Positions 1 to 8,599 of a stretch of 64,000 nt of DNA are shown here, piece by piece. Where the stretch lies: contig CALWRB010000006.1 of assembly GCA_944383855.1 (NCBI GenBank), forward strand, positions 1 to 64,000. Direction: 5' to 3'. How positions within the stretch are numbered: position 1 is the stretch's first letter; each line of letters opens with the position of its first letter. The translations under genes and the position numbers were made by a program. The notes under the pieces are model-generated. The model saw only the letters and a list, made by a program, of their open reading frames with translations, searched no databases and was not told the origin of the DNA. Source of the DNA: an uncultured Lachnospiraceae bacterium. Its GTDB lineage: Bacteria; Bacillota; Clostridia; Lachnospirales; Anaerotignaceae.

Positions 1-321
1 TTTTCCTGCGGTATGTCAACTACACTGACGCTGATCGGAAGACTTTTCCAAAAGAAGGTCGGCAAAAACGAGTTGGCGGAGCTTTTGGCACAGTATTATG
101 CAGATCAGCCGATGATCGAGGTCGTCAACGGTACGGGAGAAGGCATGATCGCAGCAAATGAGCTGGCTGACACCAATCGACTGAAGCTGATCGTGGAAGG
201 AAACGATGAGAGAATGTCGTTGATCACATTATTTGATAATCTGGGCAAAGGCGCCAGCGGCGCAGCGGTGCAGAATATGAACATCGCTTTGGGACTGGAC
301 GAAACGACGGCTTTGCGGTAA
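1..321 (+). CDS. argC: N-acetyl-gamma-glutamyl-phosphate reductase, C-terminal part
   Basis: This is the last 106 codons of an ORF that is open at the window edge. ArgC catalyses the third step of arginine synthesis, the NADPH-dependent reduction of N-acetylglutamyl phosphate to the semialdehyde. The ending FDNLGKGASGAAVQNMNIAL is the family's typical C-terminal block. The frame runs from base 1, so the internal ATG at 13 is not the start. It is the first gene seen of an argCJBDF operon, and argJ follows after 19 bases. The N-terminal NADP-binding domain and the catalytic cysteine lie outside the window. Confidence 0.93.
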   Translation, partial: FSCGMSTTLTLIGRLFQKKVGKNELAELLAQYYADQPMIEVVNGTGEGMIAANELADTNRLKLIVEGNDERMSLITLFDNLGKGASGAAVQNMNIALGLDETTALR

Positions 322-340
322 GAGGAAAGGAGCCTTTGAT

Positions 341-1558
341 ATGATGAAAGAAGTGACAGGCGGCGTAACGGCGCCCAAGGGATTTGTCGCAGGCGGTATT
401 TTCTGCGGCATCAAGAAAAATCCCGAGAAAAAAGAGTTGATGATGATTTTAAGTGAAACCGACTGCACAGCTGCTGCGGTTTATACGAGAAATAAAGTGT
501 ACGGCGCACCCATTACCGTGACCAGAGCCAATATCGCCGACGGCAAGGCAAGAGCGATGATCTGCAACAGCGGTAATGCCAACACCTGCAATGCGGACGG
601 TGTGGAAAAAGCGGAAACCATGTGCAAATTGGCTGCTGATGCGTTGGGTATCAGTGAAAAAGATATTATCATTGGTTCCACAGGCGTGATCGGTCAGCCA
701 CTTCCGATCGAACCGATCGCAAAAGGCATCAAAGAACTGGCGCCCCTGCTTTCTAAAGAAGGGCATACCGGGGCAGCACAGGCGATCATGACAACCGACA
801 CCAAAATGAAAGAAGCGGCATATACCGTTTCTGTCGGTGGGAAAGATGTGACCATCGGTGCGATGGCAAAAGGCAGCGGTATGATCCACCCGAATATGGC
901 AACGATGCTTTGCTTTATCACAACCGATGCGAATATTACGGCGGATATGCTGCAAAAGGCATTGAAGCTTGCGGTAGATGATACCTTTAATATGGTCAGC
1001 GTGGACGGAGATACCTCCACCAACGATATGGTCAGCGTCATGGCAAACGGTATGGCGGGCAACGCCTGCATTGAGGCGGAAGGCGCGGATTTTGACGCAT
1101 TTGTCGGTGTGATCCAGACGATTTGCCGTCATATGTCCAAGGCGATCGCCGCAGACGGCGAAGGCGCCACTAAGCTGATTGAGTGCAATGTGATCGGTGC
1201 AAAAGACACGGCACTGGCAAAGAAAATCGCGAAGTCCATCATCACATCTTCTCTGACGAAAGCCGCAATGTTCGGTGCGGACGCAAACTGGGGACGTATC
1301 CTCTGCGCAATCGGTTATACAGAAGGCGATTTCAGCGTAGACGAGGTAGATGTCGTGATTTCTTCGAAAGCAGGCAGCATTCATGTCTGCGAGCATGGCG
1401 CGGGCATTGCTTTCAGTGAGGAAGAAGCAAAGAAAGTGCTGTTGGAAGATGAAATCCATATTGATGTCAATATGCAGGAAGGAAGCGGCAGCGCGACTGC
1501 GTGGGGCTGTGATCTGACCTATGATTATGTGAAAATCAACGGCGACTACCGCACATGA
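341..1558 (+). CDS. argJ: Bifunctional ornithine acetyltransferase / N-acetylglutamate synthase
   Basis: ArgJ moves the acetyl group from N-acetylornithine to glutamate, which recycles acetate in arginine synthesis; bifunctional forms also make N-acetylglutamate from acetyl-CoA. The protein has 405 residues, the usual length. It shows the autocleavage motif GSGMIHPNMATML, where the precursor is cut between Ala and Thr and the new N-terminal Thr becomes the nucleophile. An AAAGGAG ribosome site lies just upstream of a double ATG. It lies between argC and argB, and its stop overlaps a possible early argB start. Whether it is bifunctional or only recycles cannot be read from sequence; no separate argA is seen here. 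Confidence 0.96.
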   Translation: MMKEVTGGVTAPKGFVAGGIFCGIKKNPEKKELMMILSETDCTAAAVYTRNKVYGAPITVTRANIADGKARAMICNSGNANTCNADGVEKAETMCKLAADALGISEKDIIIGSTGVIGQPLPIEPIAKGIKELAPLLSKEGHTGAAQAIMTTDTKMKEAAYTVSVGGKDVTIGAMAKGSGMIHPNMATMLCFITTDANITADMLQKALKLAVDDTFNMVSVDGDTSTNDMVSVMANGMAGNACIEAEGADFDAFVGVIQTICRHMSKAIAADGEGATKLIECNVIGAKDTALAKKIAKSIITSSLTKAAMFGADANWGRILCAIGYTEGDFSVDEVDVVISSKAGSIHVCEHGAGIAFSEEEAKKVLLEDEIHIDVNMQEGSGSATAWGCDLTYDYVKINGDYRT

Positions 1559-1614
1559 TAACGAAAAACAGACGGAACGTTTCGGTAAGAAAGAGTGTAG
1601 AGGGTGAAACGGAA

Positions 1615-2472
1615 ATGACACAGGATGAAAATACGATAAAGGCAAAGGTGCTGACGGCTGCCTTGCCTTATATCCAGAAATATTACGGGAAAACAGTTGT
1701 GGTCAAATACGGCGGCAACGCAATGATCAATCCGGATTTGAAAAAAGCGGTGATGAGTGACATTATTCTGCTTTCTCTGGTGGGCATTCATGTGGTGCTG
1801 GTGCACGGCGGTGGTCCGGAGATTAGTAGTATGCTGAAAAAACTGGAGATTCCTTCCCGATTTGTGGACGGACTGCGTTATACAGACCAGGAAACGGCAG
1901 AGGTCGTGCAGATGGTTCTGGCAGGAAAGACGAATAAAGATCTGGTGTCTTTGATCGGCGTTTTAGGCGGTAAGGCGATCGGTCTTTGCGGAATCGACGG
2001 CTGCATGATTCAGGCAAGAAAATTAGACGGGGACTACGGTTTTGTGGGGGACATTACACATGTGGATGTGGAGCCTATTACCGATGCGTTGGATAAAGGC
2101 TATATTCCCGTCATTGCAACGGTAGGTATGGGTCATGACGGACAGATTTACAATATCAACGCCGATACGGCAGCGGCAGAGATCGCTGCGGCATTGCAGG
2201 CGGAAAATATCATTACCCTGACGGATATCAGAGGGCTGATGCATGATGTGAATGATGAAAGCAGCCTGATCTCCAGCGTCAAGATCGACGATGTGGCAGG
2301 TCTGATCCAGGAAGGCATCATTACAGGCGGTATGATCCCCAAAATCAAAAGCTGCGAAAGCGCAGTCCGCTCCGGCGTGAAAAAAGCGGTGATGATTGAC
2401 GGCAGAATCGAGCATTCCATATTGATTGAAATGTTTTCCGATGAAGGCATCGGGACGATGTTTACCAGATGA
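1615..2472 (+). CDS. argB: Acetylglutamate kinase
   Basis: ArgB phosphorylates N-acetylglutamate with ATP in the second step of arginine synthesis and is usually the arginine-inhibited step. The 285-residue form starting at 1615 matches family length. The reading frame could begin 20 codons earlier at 1555, overlapping the argJ stop, but those residues are not family-like. Visible motifs are KYGGNAM near residue 30, VLVHGGGPEISSML (substrate loop), and GGMIPKIKSC near the C-terminus. The site upstream of 1615 is only a weak GAGGG, so translation may be coupled to argJ. Confidence 0.95.
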   Translation: MTQDENTIKAKVLTAALPYIQKYYGKTVVVKYGGNAMINPDLKKAVMSDIILLSLVGIHVVLVHGGGPEISSMLKKLEIPSRFVDGLRYTDQETAEVVQMVLAGKTNKDLVSLIGVLGGKAIGLCGIDGCMIQARKLDGDYGFVGDITHVDVEPITDALDKGYIPVIATVGMGHDGQIYNINADTAAAEIAAALQAENIITLTDIRGLMHDVNDESSLISSVKIDDVAGLIQEGIITGGMIPKIKSCESAVRSGVKKAVMIDGRIEHSILIEMFSDEGIGTMFTR

Positions 2473-2517
2473 TTTTGTGATGAACAAAAAAAGACCGGAA
2501 GAATGGAAAGGAGTCAG

Positions 2518-3699
2518 ATGACAATGGACGCACAGACAGTAAAACAAAATGACGCGCAGTATATCGCGCATACATATGGACGTTTCCCCGTAGTGTTAGA
2601 AAAAGGCAAAAACGCAACCGCTTGGGATTCGGAAGGCAAAAGCTATATAGATTTTACCAGCGGTATCGGTGTCAATGCCTTTGGCTGGGCAAACGACGGT
2701 TGGGTAGAAGCAGTGACACAGCAGCTTGGTAAATTGCAGCACACTTCCAATCTGTATTTTACGGAACCCTGCACACTGGCAGCAAAACTGCTTTGCGAAA
2801 AGACAGGTATGAAAAAAGTATTTTTCGCAAACAGCGGTGCGGAAGCGAATGAAGGTGTGATCAAAGCGGCAAGAAAATACAGCTTTGTGAAATACGGCAA
2901 AGAACGCCGTACGATCGTCACACTGAAAAATTCTTTCCATGGTCGTACCATGGGTTCTCTTTCCGCAACAGGTCAGGAAGTATATCATAATTTCTTCTTC
3001 CCGTTTGTAGGCGATTTCAAATTCGCACCTGCTAACGATTTGGAAAGCACATTGGCAAGCTTTACAGACGACGTCTGTGCGGTTATGATGGAAATGATCC
3101 AGGGCGAAGGCGGCGTAATGCCTTTGGATCAGGAATATGTAAAAGCAGTATATGACTACTGCAAGCAGCACGATATTCTCTTTATCGTGGACGAGGTACA
3201 GACAGGTATGGGACGTACCGGTTCTTTGATGTGCTATGAACAGTTTGGTATCAAACCCGATCTGGTCAGCTGCGCGAAGGGGCTTGGCGGCGGTCTGCCG
3301 ATCGGCGCGGTACTGTTTGGCGAAAAGACAGAAGAAGTATTCGTTCCCGGGGACCACGGTTCCACATTCGGCGGCAACCCCGTTGTCTGCGCAGGCGCGG
3401 TTTATGTACTGGAACATTTGACAGATGATTTTATGGCGGAAGTTGCGCAAAAAGGCGCATATCTGAAAGAGCGCATCAGCAAAATGAAGCATGTGAAAAG
3501 CGTGGTCGGCATGGGCATGATGTTGGGTATCGAGCTGGAAGGCTATGAGGCAAAAGCAGTGGTAGGAAAACTGTTGGAAAGCGGTTTGATGGTACTGACT
3601 GCAAAATATAAGATCCGTCTGCTGCCGCCGCTGAGCATCACAAAAGAGGAGTTGGAAAAAGGTCTTTCCATTCTGGAGCAGACACTGGAAACATTGTAA
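2518..3699 (+). CDS. argD: Acetylornithine aminotransferase
   Basis: This is a PLP-dependent class III aminotransferase of about 393 residues that makes N-acetylornithine from the semialdehyde, with glutamate as amino donor. Visible features are the cofactor region NSGAEANEGVIKAARKY, the aspartate in IVDEVQTGMGRTG, and the Schiff-base lysine in SCAKGLGGGLPIGAV. An ATG at 2503 is in frame, but the AAAGGAG site at 2507-2513 falls inside that extension, so the start is 2518 or 2524. It lies in the arginine operon, and argF begins 25 bases after its stop. Confidence 0.95.
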   Translation: MTMDAQTVKQNDAQYIAHTYGRFPVVLEKGKNATAWDSEGKSYIDFTSGIGVNAFGWANDGWVEAVTQQLGKLQHTSNLYFTEPCTLAAKLLCEKTGMKKVFFANSGAEANEGVIKAARKYSFVKYGKERRTIVTLKNSFHGRTMGSLSATGQEVYHNFFFPFVGDFKFAPANDLESTLASFTDDVCAVMMEMIQGEGGVMPLDQEYVKAVYDYCKQHDILFIVDEVQTGMGRTGSLMCYEQFGIKPDLVSCAKGLGGGLPIGAVLFGEKTEEVFVPGDHGSTFGGNPVVCAGAVYVLEHLTDDFMAEVAQKGAYLKERISKMKHVKSVVGMGMMLGIELEGYEAKAVVGKLLESGLMVLTAKYKIRLLPPLSITKEELEKGLSILEQTLETL

Positions 3700-3724
3700 G
3701 AAGGGCAAGGGAAAGGAGCAGAGT

Positions 3725-4639
3725 ATGAAACATTTTCTGAAATTATTAGACGTATCCAAAGAGGAGATCATTGAACTTTTGGACTTGGCAGATTTGCTCA
3801 AAAGCTATGTCAAAGAAGGCAAACCGCACCCTTTCCTGCAGGGAAAGACATTGGGCATGATTTTTGAAAAATCTTCTACCCGTACCAGAGTTTCCTTTGA
3901 AACCGGTATGTATCAGCTGGGCGGACACGCGCTCTTTATCAGCGCGAAGGATTCTCAGGTGGGCAGAGGCGAGCCGACAGAGGATACCGCAAGAGTGCTT
4001 TCCAGATACCTGGACGGCATTATGATCCGTACCTTTGACCAAGAAGAAGTGGAGAAGCTGGCGCAGTACGGCTCTATCCCGATCATCAACGGTTTGACAG
4101 ATTTTTGCCACCCTTGTCAGGTTATGGCGGATTTGCAGACCATTCGTGAGCACAAGGGCAAATTGGAAGGCTTGAAGATGTGCTTTATCGGTGATGGCAA
4201 CAATATGGCAAACTCCCTGATTGTCGGCGGTTTGAAAGTCGGTATGCAGGTAGCGGTTGCTTGCCCGAAAGACTATGCGCCCGATCAGAAAGTATTGGAT
4301 TTCGCTGCGGCATACGGCGATCAGTTCCTTTTGACAGACAGCCCCATGGAAGCCGCAAAAGGTGCAGATGTGGTGATTACCGACGTTTGGGCATCTATGG
4401 GTCAGGAAGAAGAACAGAAAATCAGAGAAGTCGCATTTGCAGGCTATCAGGTGAATGCAGAGCTGATGGCACAGACCAATCCCGGCTGCATGATTCAGCA
4501 CTGCCTGCCGGCGCATCGCGGTGAGGAGATCACAGCAGATGTGTTTGAGGCACACGCAGATGAGATCTTCGATGAAGCGGAAAACAGACTGCACGCGCAA
4601 AAAGCGATTTTGGTGAAATTGATGGGCGGCAGAAAGTAA
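3725..4639 (+). CDS. argF: Ornithine carbamoyltransferase
   Basis: This 304-residue enzyme joins carbamoyl phosphate and ornithine to give citrulline. The diagnostic motifs are present: STRTR at residues 51-55 (carbamoyl phosphate binding), HPCQ near 130, and HCLPAHRG near 260 with the ornithine-site cysteine. A GGAAAGGAG site precedes the ATG. It is the last gene of the argCJBDF run and is followed by a strong terminator. The position next to biosynthetic arg genes favours the anabolic role over a catabolic ArcB role. Confidence 0.96.
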   Translation: MKHFLKLLDVSKEEIIELLDLADLLKSYVKEGKPHPFLQGKTLGMIFEKSSTRTRVSFETGMYQLGGHALFISAKDSQVGRGEPTEDTARVLSRYLDGIMIRTFDQEEVEKLAQYGSIPIINGLTDFCHPCQVMADLQTIREHKGKLEGLKMCFIGDGNNMANSLIVGGLKVGMQVAVACPKDYAPDQKVLDFAAAYGDQFLLTDSPMEAAKGADVVITDVWASMGQEEEQKIREVAFAGYQVNAELMAQTNPGCMIQHCLPAHRGEEITADVFEAHADEIFDEAENRLHAQKAILVKLMGGRK

Positions 4640-4664
4640 TTTTTGCCGATTACAAAAGATAGAC

Positions 4665-4708
4665 AAGAGAGATATTTGCAAAAAAAAGCAGATATCTCTC
4701 TTTTTTTT
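4665..4708 (+). terminator. Rho-independent terminator of the arg operon
   Basis: The inverted repeat GAGAGATAT / ATATCTCTC (4667-4675 and 4692-4700) is followed by eight T residues. It lies 26 bases after the argF stop. Confidence 0.9.
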
Positions 4709-4749
4709 GCCCTAAAATATTTGTGGAGAGCGGGTAGCGCGAAATGTGT

Positions 4750-4803
4750 AAAAAAACGAGGCGTTTTTTGAGATGGAATATCCCAAAGAACCCTCGTTTT
4801 TTT
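4750..4803 (-). terminator. Terminator of the minus-strand stalk-domain gene, probably bidirectional
   Basis: The 12-base arm AAAAAAACGAGG at 4750-4761 pairs with CCTCGTTTTTTT at 4792-4803. The A-tract and T-tract make it usable from both sides, between the convergent argF and the minus-strand gene. Confidence 0.75.
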
Positions 4804-4840
4804 GTAAGAATCGTATTTTGTTTGCGGTACGTCGATTTTT

Positions 4841-5890
4841 TCAGAAGTTAAATGCTACACCGAAGCCAACAATGCCTGCTTCCTTGGGGGCGATCACACC
4901 GGAGTCAAAGAAGAAATTCAGCGCACCATCGGAGAGATAAAATTGTACCTGATCGATGTTTTGCTTTACCCGAGTGGTACTGTCACTGTAAAAAGCAGCG
5001 GGAGAAGCTTCGATCATGGCGGAAAATCCTGCAATGATCGCTTCGTTTATCTCATCGGTATCATCAGAGGTGATATCACTGAGCACCATGGTGCGACCGG
5101 AGGAGGTTACGAAGTTTGCCGATTGCCTGCCGTACTCCAATGCCCCGCCGGTGTAGGAAGTGGTGTTTAACATTGCGGAAACCATATCATTAGCATAATA
5201 GGTTACGGTGGCAGTTCCTGTCATGTAGTAAGGCGAAAAGCCGCCGCCGCTTGCTTTGGAGGTGGCATAGGCATTTTGCGCCTGCAGCAGATTGGTTGCC
5301 AAGAAGTTTTGCTCGATGGTCTGCGCCTGCTGGTACAGTTCCTGATTGATACGGGAAACGGCTGCGCTGCTTCCCTGAATGACAGGGTATGCAATGCTGG
5401 TTTTGATGATCGCTGTGCCGTCGGAGGCAGGAATTGTGGTATTCAGATAGGCAACTGTGGTGCCGTCCATCGGTGTGGTGATAGAAACCGTGTAGGTGTT
5501 TTCGTCCCATAATACGGTACCGCCCAGAGATTCGCTGATCACTCTGACAGGCACCATGGTGCGGTTTCCGATGATTTTTGCCGGAACTTCCATGGTATAC
5601 AGCAGGGTATTGTTTTTATAGATCTCGCTTTCGCCGATATTGAGCTGGAATACATTGCCTTCATGGGTCGCTACAACACTGCGTGTTTGTTCTATCCATT
5701 CCACTTCGGCGCCCATGGCGGTAAAAATCGCATTCATGGGGACTAATGTGCGTCCGTTTTCCAAAACAGGCGCCTGGTCGAAAGAAACTTTTACGCCGTC
5801 TACATAAACGGAAATGGTAGGGTACGCTGCCGCGGGAACACAGAAGCAAAGCGATAAAAGAATACCGCAAAATACTTTGCGTAACTTCAT
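4841..5890 (-). CDS. Secreted stalk-domain (copper amine oxidase N-like) protein with DUF4163/DUF3298-like C-terminus
   Basis: This is a 349-residue exported protein. It has a signal peptide of about 22 residues ending near CVPAAAYP. A stalk domain (the family named after the copper amine oxidase N-terminus) covers roughly residues 25-135, with NGRTLVPMNAIF and NRTMVPVRVISESLGG, the two typical repeats. The remaining part, about 145-349, looks like the DUF4163 plus DUF3298 pair found in RsiV- and PdaC-type extracellular proteins. No catalytic metal ligands of amine oxidases are present, so the enzyme name should not be used. An AGGAGGTTTTT site precedes the ATG. It is monocistronic, convergent with argF and divergent from the lysis cassette. 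A wall-associated or ligand-sensing role is inference. Confidence 0.8.
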   Translation of the reverse strand: MKLRKVFCGILLSLCFCVPAAAYPTISVYVDGVKVSFDQAPVLENGRTLVPMNAIFTAMGAEVEWIEQTRSVVATHEGNVFQLNIGESEIYKNNTLLYTMEVPAKIIGNRTMVPVRVISESLGGTVLWDENTYTVSITTPMDGTTVAYLNTTIPASDGTAIIKTSIAYPVIQGSSAAVSRINQELYQQAQTIEQNFLATNLLQAQNAYATSKASGGGFSPYYMTGTATVTYYANDMVSAMLNTTSYTGGALEYGRQSANFVTSSGRTMVLSDITSDDTDEINEAIIAGFSAMIEASPAAFYSDSTTRVKQNIDQVQFYLSDGALNFFFDSGVIAPKEAGIVGFGVAFNF

Positions 5891-6067
5891 ATTGTAAAAA
5901 CCTCCTTTGGGGATCGGATTTTCAGATTTTCTGTCATTATACCACAGTCCGGGGAAAAAAGGAATTAAAAACGCAAGATGAGATTTTTTGAGACTTCTTG
6001 TTCTTTAGTATAAGTATTGTCTTGGACATGTATAGACAAAAAACGCTCAGATAAGGAGGTGGATTGC

Positions 6068-6334
6068 TTGAGCTGGGAGGTGGTAATGGGTATTGTGACA
6101 TTATGCGGCTTTGTTTTGACGGTACTGAAAAGTGTATTGCCCTTGACCAATGCAATGACAAGACTGACGGAACAGATCGATTTGATGACGGAACAGATGC
6201 AGAAGCTGGACGAAAAAAAGAGCGAAGCACATAAGAAGTTATGGCTGCATAATGAGGAGCAGGACACGATCTTACTGCAGCATGAAATGCGCTTACATGA
6301 CCTGGACGGGAAAACAGGTTGGAAAAAGATGTAA
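6068..6334 (+). CDS. XhlA-like small membrane/coiled-coil protein of the lysis cassette
   Basis: This is an 88-residue protein read from a TTG start. The start is chosen because AAGGAGG at 6053-6059 sits 8 bases upstream; an ATG at 6086 is the alternative. It has one hydrophobic segment near the N-terminus (residues about 5-24), then a charged, heptad-rich region (RLTEQIDLMTEQMQKLDEKK) predicted to form a coiled coil. This layout resembles hemolysin XhlA-type proteins encoded next to holins in Bacillus phage-like elements. It is the first gene of a tightly spaced set ending in a holin and an amidase. The family assignment rests on architecture and context, not on a search. Confidence 0.6.
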   Translation: MSWEVVMGIVTLCGFVLTVLKSVLPLTNAMTRLTEQIDLMTEQMQKLDEKKSEAHKKLWLHNEEQDTILLQHEMRLHDLDGKTGWKKM

Positions 6335-6352
6335 GAAAAGGAGAGATGCAGT

Positions 6353-6829
6353 ATGACACAGAAAGATTTGAAAAGCGGTATTACCAAAGAATATCTCTAC
6401 AAAATCGAAAATGAGGCGGGACAGCTCGTCGACAGAGATTTGTATGTCGACGAATACGGTTTCTGGCATGAAAACATCGATGGGAAAGACATTATGTATC
6501 CCAAAAGTGAAACGGCAGTACTGATGCATGACGCAAGAGGCAAGGAATTTTTGCCGGAGGAAATGCGTATCTGCGGTTTTTGGCTGAAAATCAAAGATTT
6601 GTGGATTGCGCCGATGATTGTGCTTGGCTATAAAAACAGCACGGCAAATAATCAGGTGCTTTACAGCGAGGACAGTTTTGACGAGGAAGGAAACAAAACC
6701 GTTTATACAGAAACTTTGCAGCTTGGCACAAGCCATAACGCAAGAGTCCATGTAGCAATTACTGTTTTGGACAAAAACGGCTTCCTGCTGAAAGACAAGT
6801 GCCGCAGTGAGTATGTAGAGATCATGTAA
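6353..6829 (+). CDS. Hypothetical protein in the lysis cassette
   Basis: A 158-residue soluble protein that I do not recognise. It has no signal peptide and no membrane segment. It is rich in aromatic and acidic residues, with a central patch CGFWLKIKDLWIAPMIVLGY. A GGAGAG site precedes the ATG. It begins 18 bases after the XhlA-like gene and ends 12 bases before the holin, so it is surely co-transcribed with them. A phage tail-associated or lysis-control role is possible from position only. Confidence 0.7.
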   Translation: MTQKDLKSGITKEYLYKIENEAGQLVDRDLYVDEYGFWHENIDGKDIMYPKSETAVLMHDARGKEFLPEEMRICGFWLKIKDLWIAPMIVLGYKNSTANNQVLYSEDSFDEEGNKTVYTETLQLGTSHNARVHVAITVLDKNGFLLKDKCRSEYVEIM

Positions 6830-6841
6830 GGGGGCTTACGA

Positions 6842-7066
6842 ATGAATTGGAAGTCACGAATCAAAAACCCTTGGTTTTGGATCGGTCTGATGGGTGTGGT
6901 TTTGACCGCGATGGGGGCAGAACCAAGCGCATTCACTTCCTGGCAGGCTGTGGCAGAGGCACTGAAAGAGCTGATCGCGAATCCGTATATGCTGATTACG
7001 GTTGTATGCGCGGTATTGGGTGTGTTTGTGGAACCTACTTCAAAGGGGTTGAAAGACAGAAAATGA
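6842..7066 (+). CDS. Phage holin, phi LC3 family
   Basis: This is a 74-residue protein with two membrane segments (about residues 10-27 and 48-64) joined by an amphipathic stretch. It starts MNWKSRIKNPWFWIGL and ends in a PTSKGLKDRK tail, the characteristic beginning and end of phi LC3-type holins. Holins open the membrane so that the endolysin can reach peptidoglycan. Its TGA stop overlaps the ATG of the amidase gene (ATGA), which implies coupled translation. Confidence 0.88.
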   Translation: MNWKSRIKNPWFWIGLMGVVLTAMGAEPSAFTSWQAVAEALKELIANPYMLITVVCAVLGVFVEPTSKGLKDRK

Positions 7067-7743
7067 AGATACGGAAGATACCGGCAAATCCGTCCAACTA
7101 CGGCGGAAACAGAGGAAAAGCGGAGTACATCGTAATACATTACACGGCAAACGACGGCGACACGGCGGCGGGAAACGGTGCGTATTTCCAAAACAATATC
7201 GTTAGCGCATCGGCACATTTTTTTGTAGATGAAAAGGAAGTTGTTTGCTCTGTGGCACCGACGGAGTGCGCGTGGAGCGTTGGCGGTAAAAAATATGCCA
7301 ATGCGGCAACTACGGGAGGCGGCAAATGGTACGGCAAATGTACGAACGCAAACAGCATTTCCGTAGAGATGTGCAGCAGAAAACGCGCAGACGGAAGTTT
7401 TTATTTTGCGGAGCAGACCATGGAACTGGCAGCCGAGCTGGTATGTGAGTTAATGGAAACATACGGCATATCGCAGGAATCGGTGATAAGACATTTCGAT
7501 GTGACCGGAAAGGGGTGCCCCGCGCCGTTTTTAGAAGATACGGCATGGAATGATTGGAAGGAGAGGTTGCAAAAAATGCAGACAGAACGATACAATAAGG
7601 TGACAGAATTGCCGTATGGCAGAAGCACGATCGAACGACTGATTGACAGAGGGTACCTGAAGGGGGACGAAAACGGAAATTTGGATTTGTCCAAAGATAT
7701 GCTGCGGGTATTTATGGTACTCGATCAGGCAGGCGTGCTGTAA
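7063..7743 (+). CDS. N-acetylmuramoyl-L-alanine amidase (endolysin, Amidase_2)
   Basis: A 226-residue amidase that cuts the lactyl-peptide bond of peptidoglycan. The catalytic domain covers roughly residues 10-160, with the zinc-ligand histidine in EYIVIHYTAN, the block SAHFFVDEKEVV, SVEMCS, and the distal ligands in VIRHFDVTGKGCPAPF. There is no signal peptide, which fits holin-dependent release. The last 55 residues form a small helical tail that may bind wall. The reading frame continues upstream to 6847 but overlaps the holin; the start at 7063 is chosen because of the ATGA overlap and family N-terminus. Confidence 0.92.
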   Translation: MKIRKIPANPSNYGGNRGKAEYIVIHYTANDGDTAAGNGAYFQNNIVSASAHFFVDEKEVVCSVAPTECAWSVGGKKYANAATTGGGKWYGKCTNANSISVEMCSRKRADGSFYFAEQTMELAAELVCELMETYGISQESVIRHFDVTGKGCPAPFLEDTAWNDWKERLQKMQTERYNKVTELPYGRSTIERLIDRGYLKGDENGNLDLSKDMLRVFMVLDQAGVL

Positions 7744-7750
7744 GAAAAAA

Positions 7751-7789
7751 GTGAGAAAAGGAAGATGCGTTTTCTTACAGTGTTTTTTT
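7751..7789 (+). terminator. Terminator of the lysis cassette
   Basis: GTGAGAAAA (7751-7759) pairs with TTTTCTTAC (7770-7778), followed shortly by a T7 run. It lies 8 bases after the amidase stop. Confidence 0.65.
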
Positions 7790-7817
7790 CATCAGATTGA
7801 CAAAACAAAACGACAAG

Positions 7818-7855
7818 GCAGGCGGAATGAGGAAATTTCATTACCGCCTGCTTTT
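7818..7855 (+). terminator. Second hairpin terminator downstream of the lysis cassette
   Basis: GCAGGCGG (7818-7825) pairs with CCGCCTGC (7844-7851), with an inner AATGA/TCATT stem, then TTTT. It backs up the hairpin at 7751. Confidence 0.65.
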
Positions 7856-8189
7856 ACTTGAAACAGCAGATGATGTGGCGGGAGTCTGTTTTCCTTGCTA
7901 AAAAAGACCGCAATCCCCCAACTTTTTCTTCATCAATAGATTCTGATTATGATTTCTGCGAAAAAACATCTATCGCTCAAGCAATTTCGCGGTGCCGAAA
8001 CAGTGCAAAATGTCGTTTTATCTATAGTTTGAAAAGGAAATAAAAAACGATACGCAAATAAAAAAATGCCTTTTTTGATGAGTGACCGGAAGGCGGTTTT
8101 TTTTGCAATGCGGAAAGTATGGATTTGATTTTTATTACTTTTTCACAGGATTTCAATTTATTTTGTTGCAATAAAAGTCATTTTTTGTG
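7856..8189. other. Gene-poor spacer
   Basis: I see no convincing gene here. A 61-codon ORF at 7858 has no ribosome site and no family-like sequence. A weak hairpin with a T8 run (GCCTT at 8068 and AAGGC at 8090, T run to 8104) could be a further terminator. The downstream part is very AT-rich and leads into the promoter at 8190. Confidence 0.5.
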
Positions 8190-8218
8190 TTGACTTTTTC
8201 TCTGTAAAGTAATATGAT
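8190..8218 (+). promoter_or_regulatory. SigA-type promoter for the small membrane protein gene
   Basis: TTGACT at 8190-8195 and TATGAT at 8213-8218 are 17 bases apart. The start would fall near 8225, giving a leader of about 95 bases to the ATG at 8321. Confidence 0.75.
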
Positions 8219-8320
8219 TATCCCAACACTTTTTGTTGCGGCGAAACTTTCCACTGTGATGAAACTTTTGCTGCGTAGGTTGACTGGAATGAAAAAATAT
8301 GACGGAAAGGAGCGATCACT

Positions 8321-8566
8321 ATGAAGATGAATTCTGTTTCTCATGAATTTTTCTTTACCCCTGCTGCAGCAAATGCAGAGGTTTTTGAAGCGCGCCTTTT
8401 CGATATGATGGCTCTGTTGATTACAGTCATTGCGATTGCAATGGCTGTCATTTGCGTGCCCGTCGTGCTAACTGTCGTCGTGCTAAGCATTATTTTGGTC
8501 GTGGCAGGACAATTTTATCATGATACGGATATGCAAAATGTATTGATAAAGCGCGCAGAGTCTTAA
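8321..8566 (+). CDS. Small membrane protein, unknown function
   Basis: An 81-residue protein not recognised as a known family. After a polar N-terminus of about 28 residues come one or two closely spaced hydrophobic segments (residues about 29-63, very rich in Val and Ile), then a short charged tail. Support for it being real is good: AAAGGAG 8 bases before the ATG, a consensus promoter 100 bases upstream and a strong terminator just after the stop. It is monocistronic. Its location before the Liv operon does not show a functional link. Confidence 0.75.
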   Translation: MKMNSVSHEFFFTPAAANAEVFEARLFDMMALLITVIAIAMAVICVPVVLTVVVLSIILVVAGQFYHDTDMQNVLIKRAES

Positions 8567-8599
8567 AAAACAATGGATATTTTTAAGGGATGAGAGAAG

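Noticed and set aside
449-1645. 398-codon minus-strand ORF across argJ
   Set aside because: Antisense shadow of argJ; His/Cys-rich, no family pattern, no ribosome site.
4841-5890. Copper amine oxidase
   Set aside because: Only the non-catalytic stalk domain shared in name is present; no catalytic domain or copper ligands.
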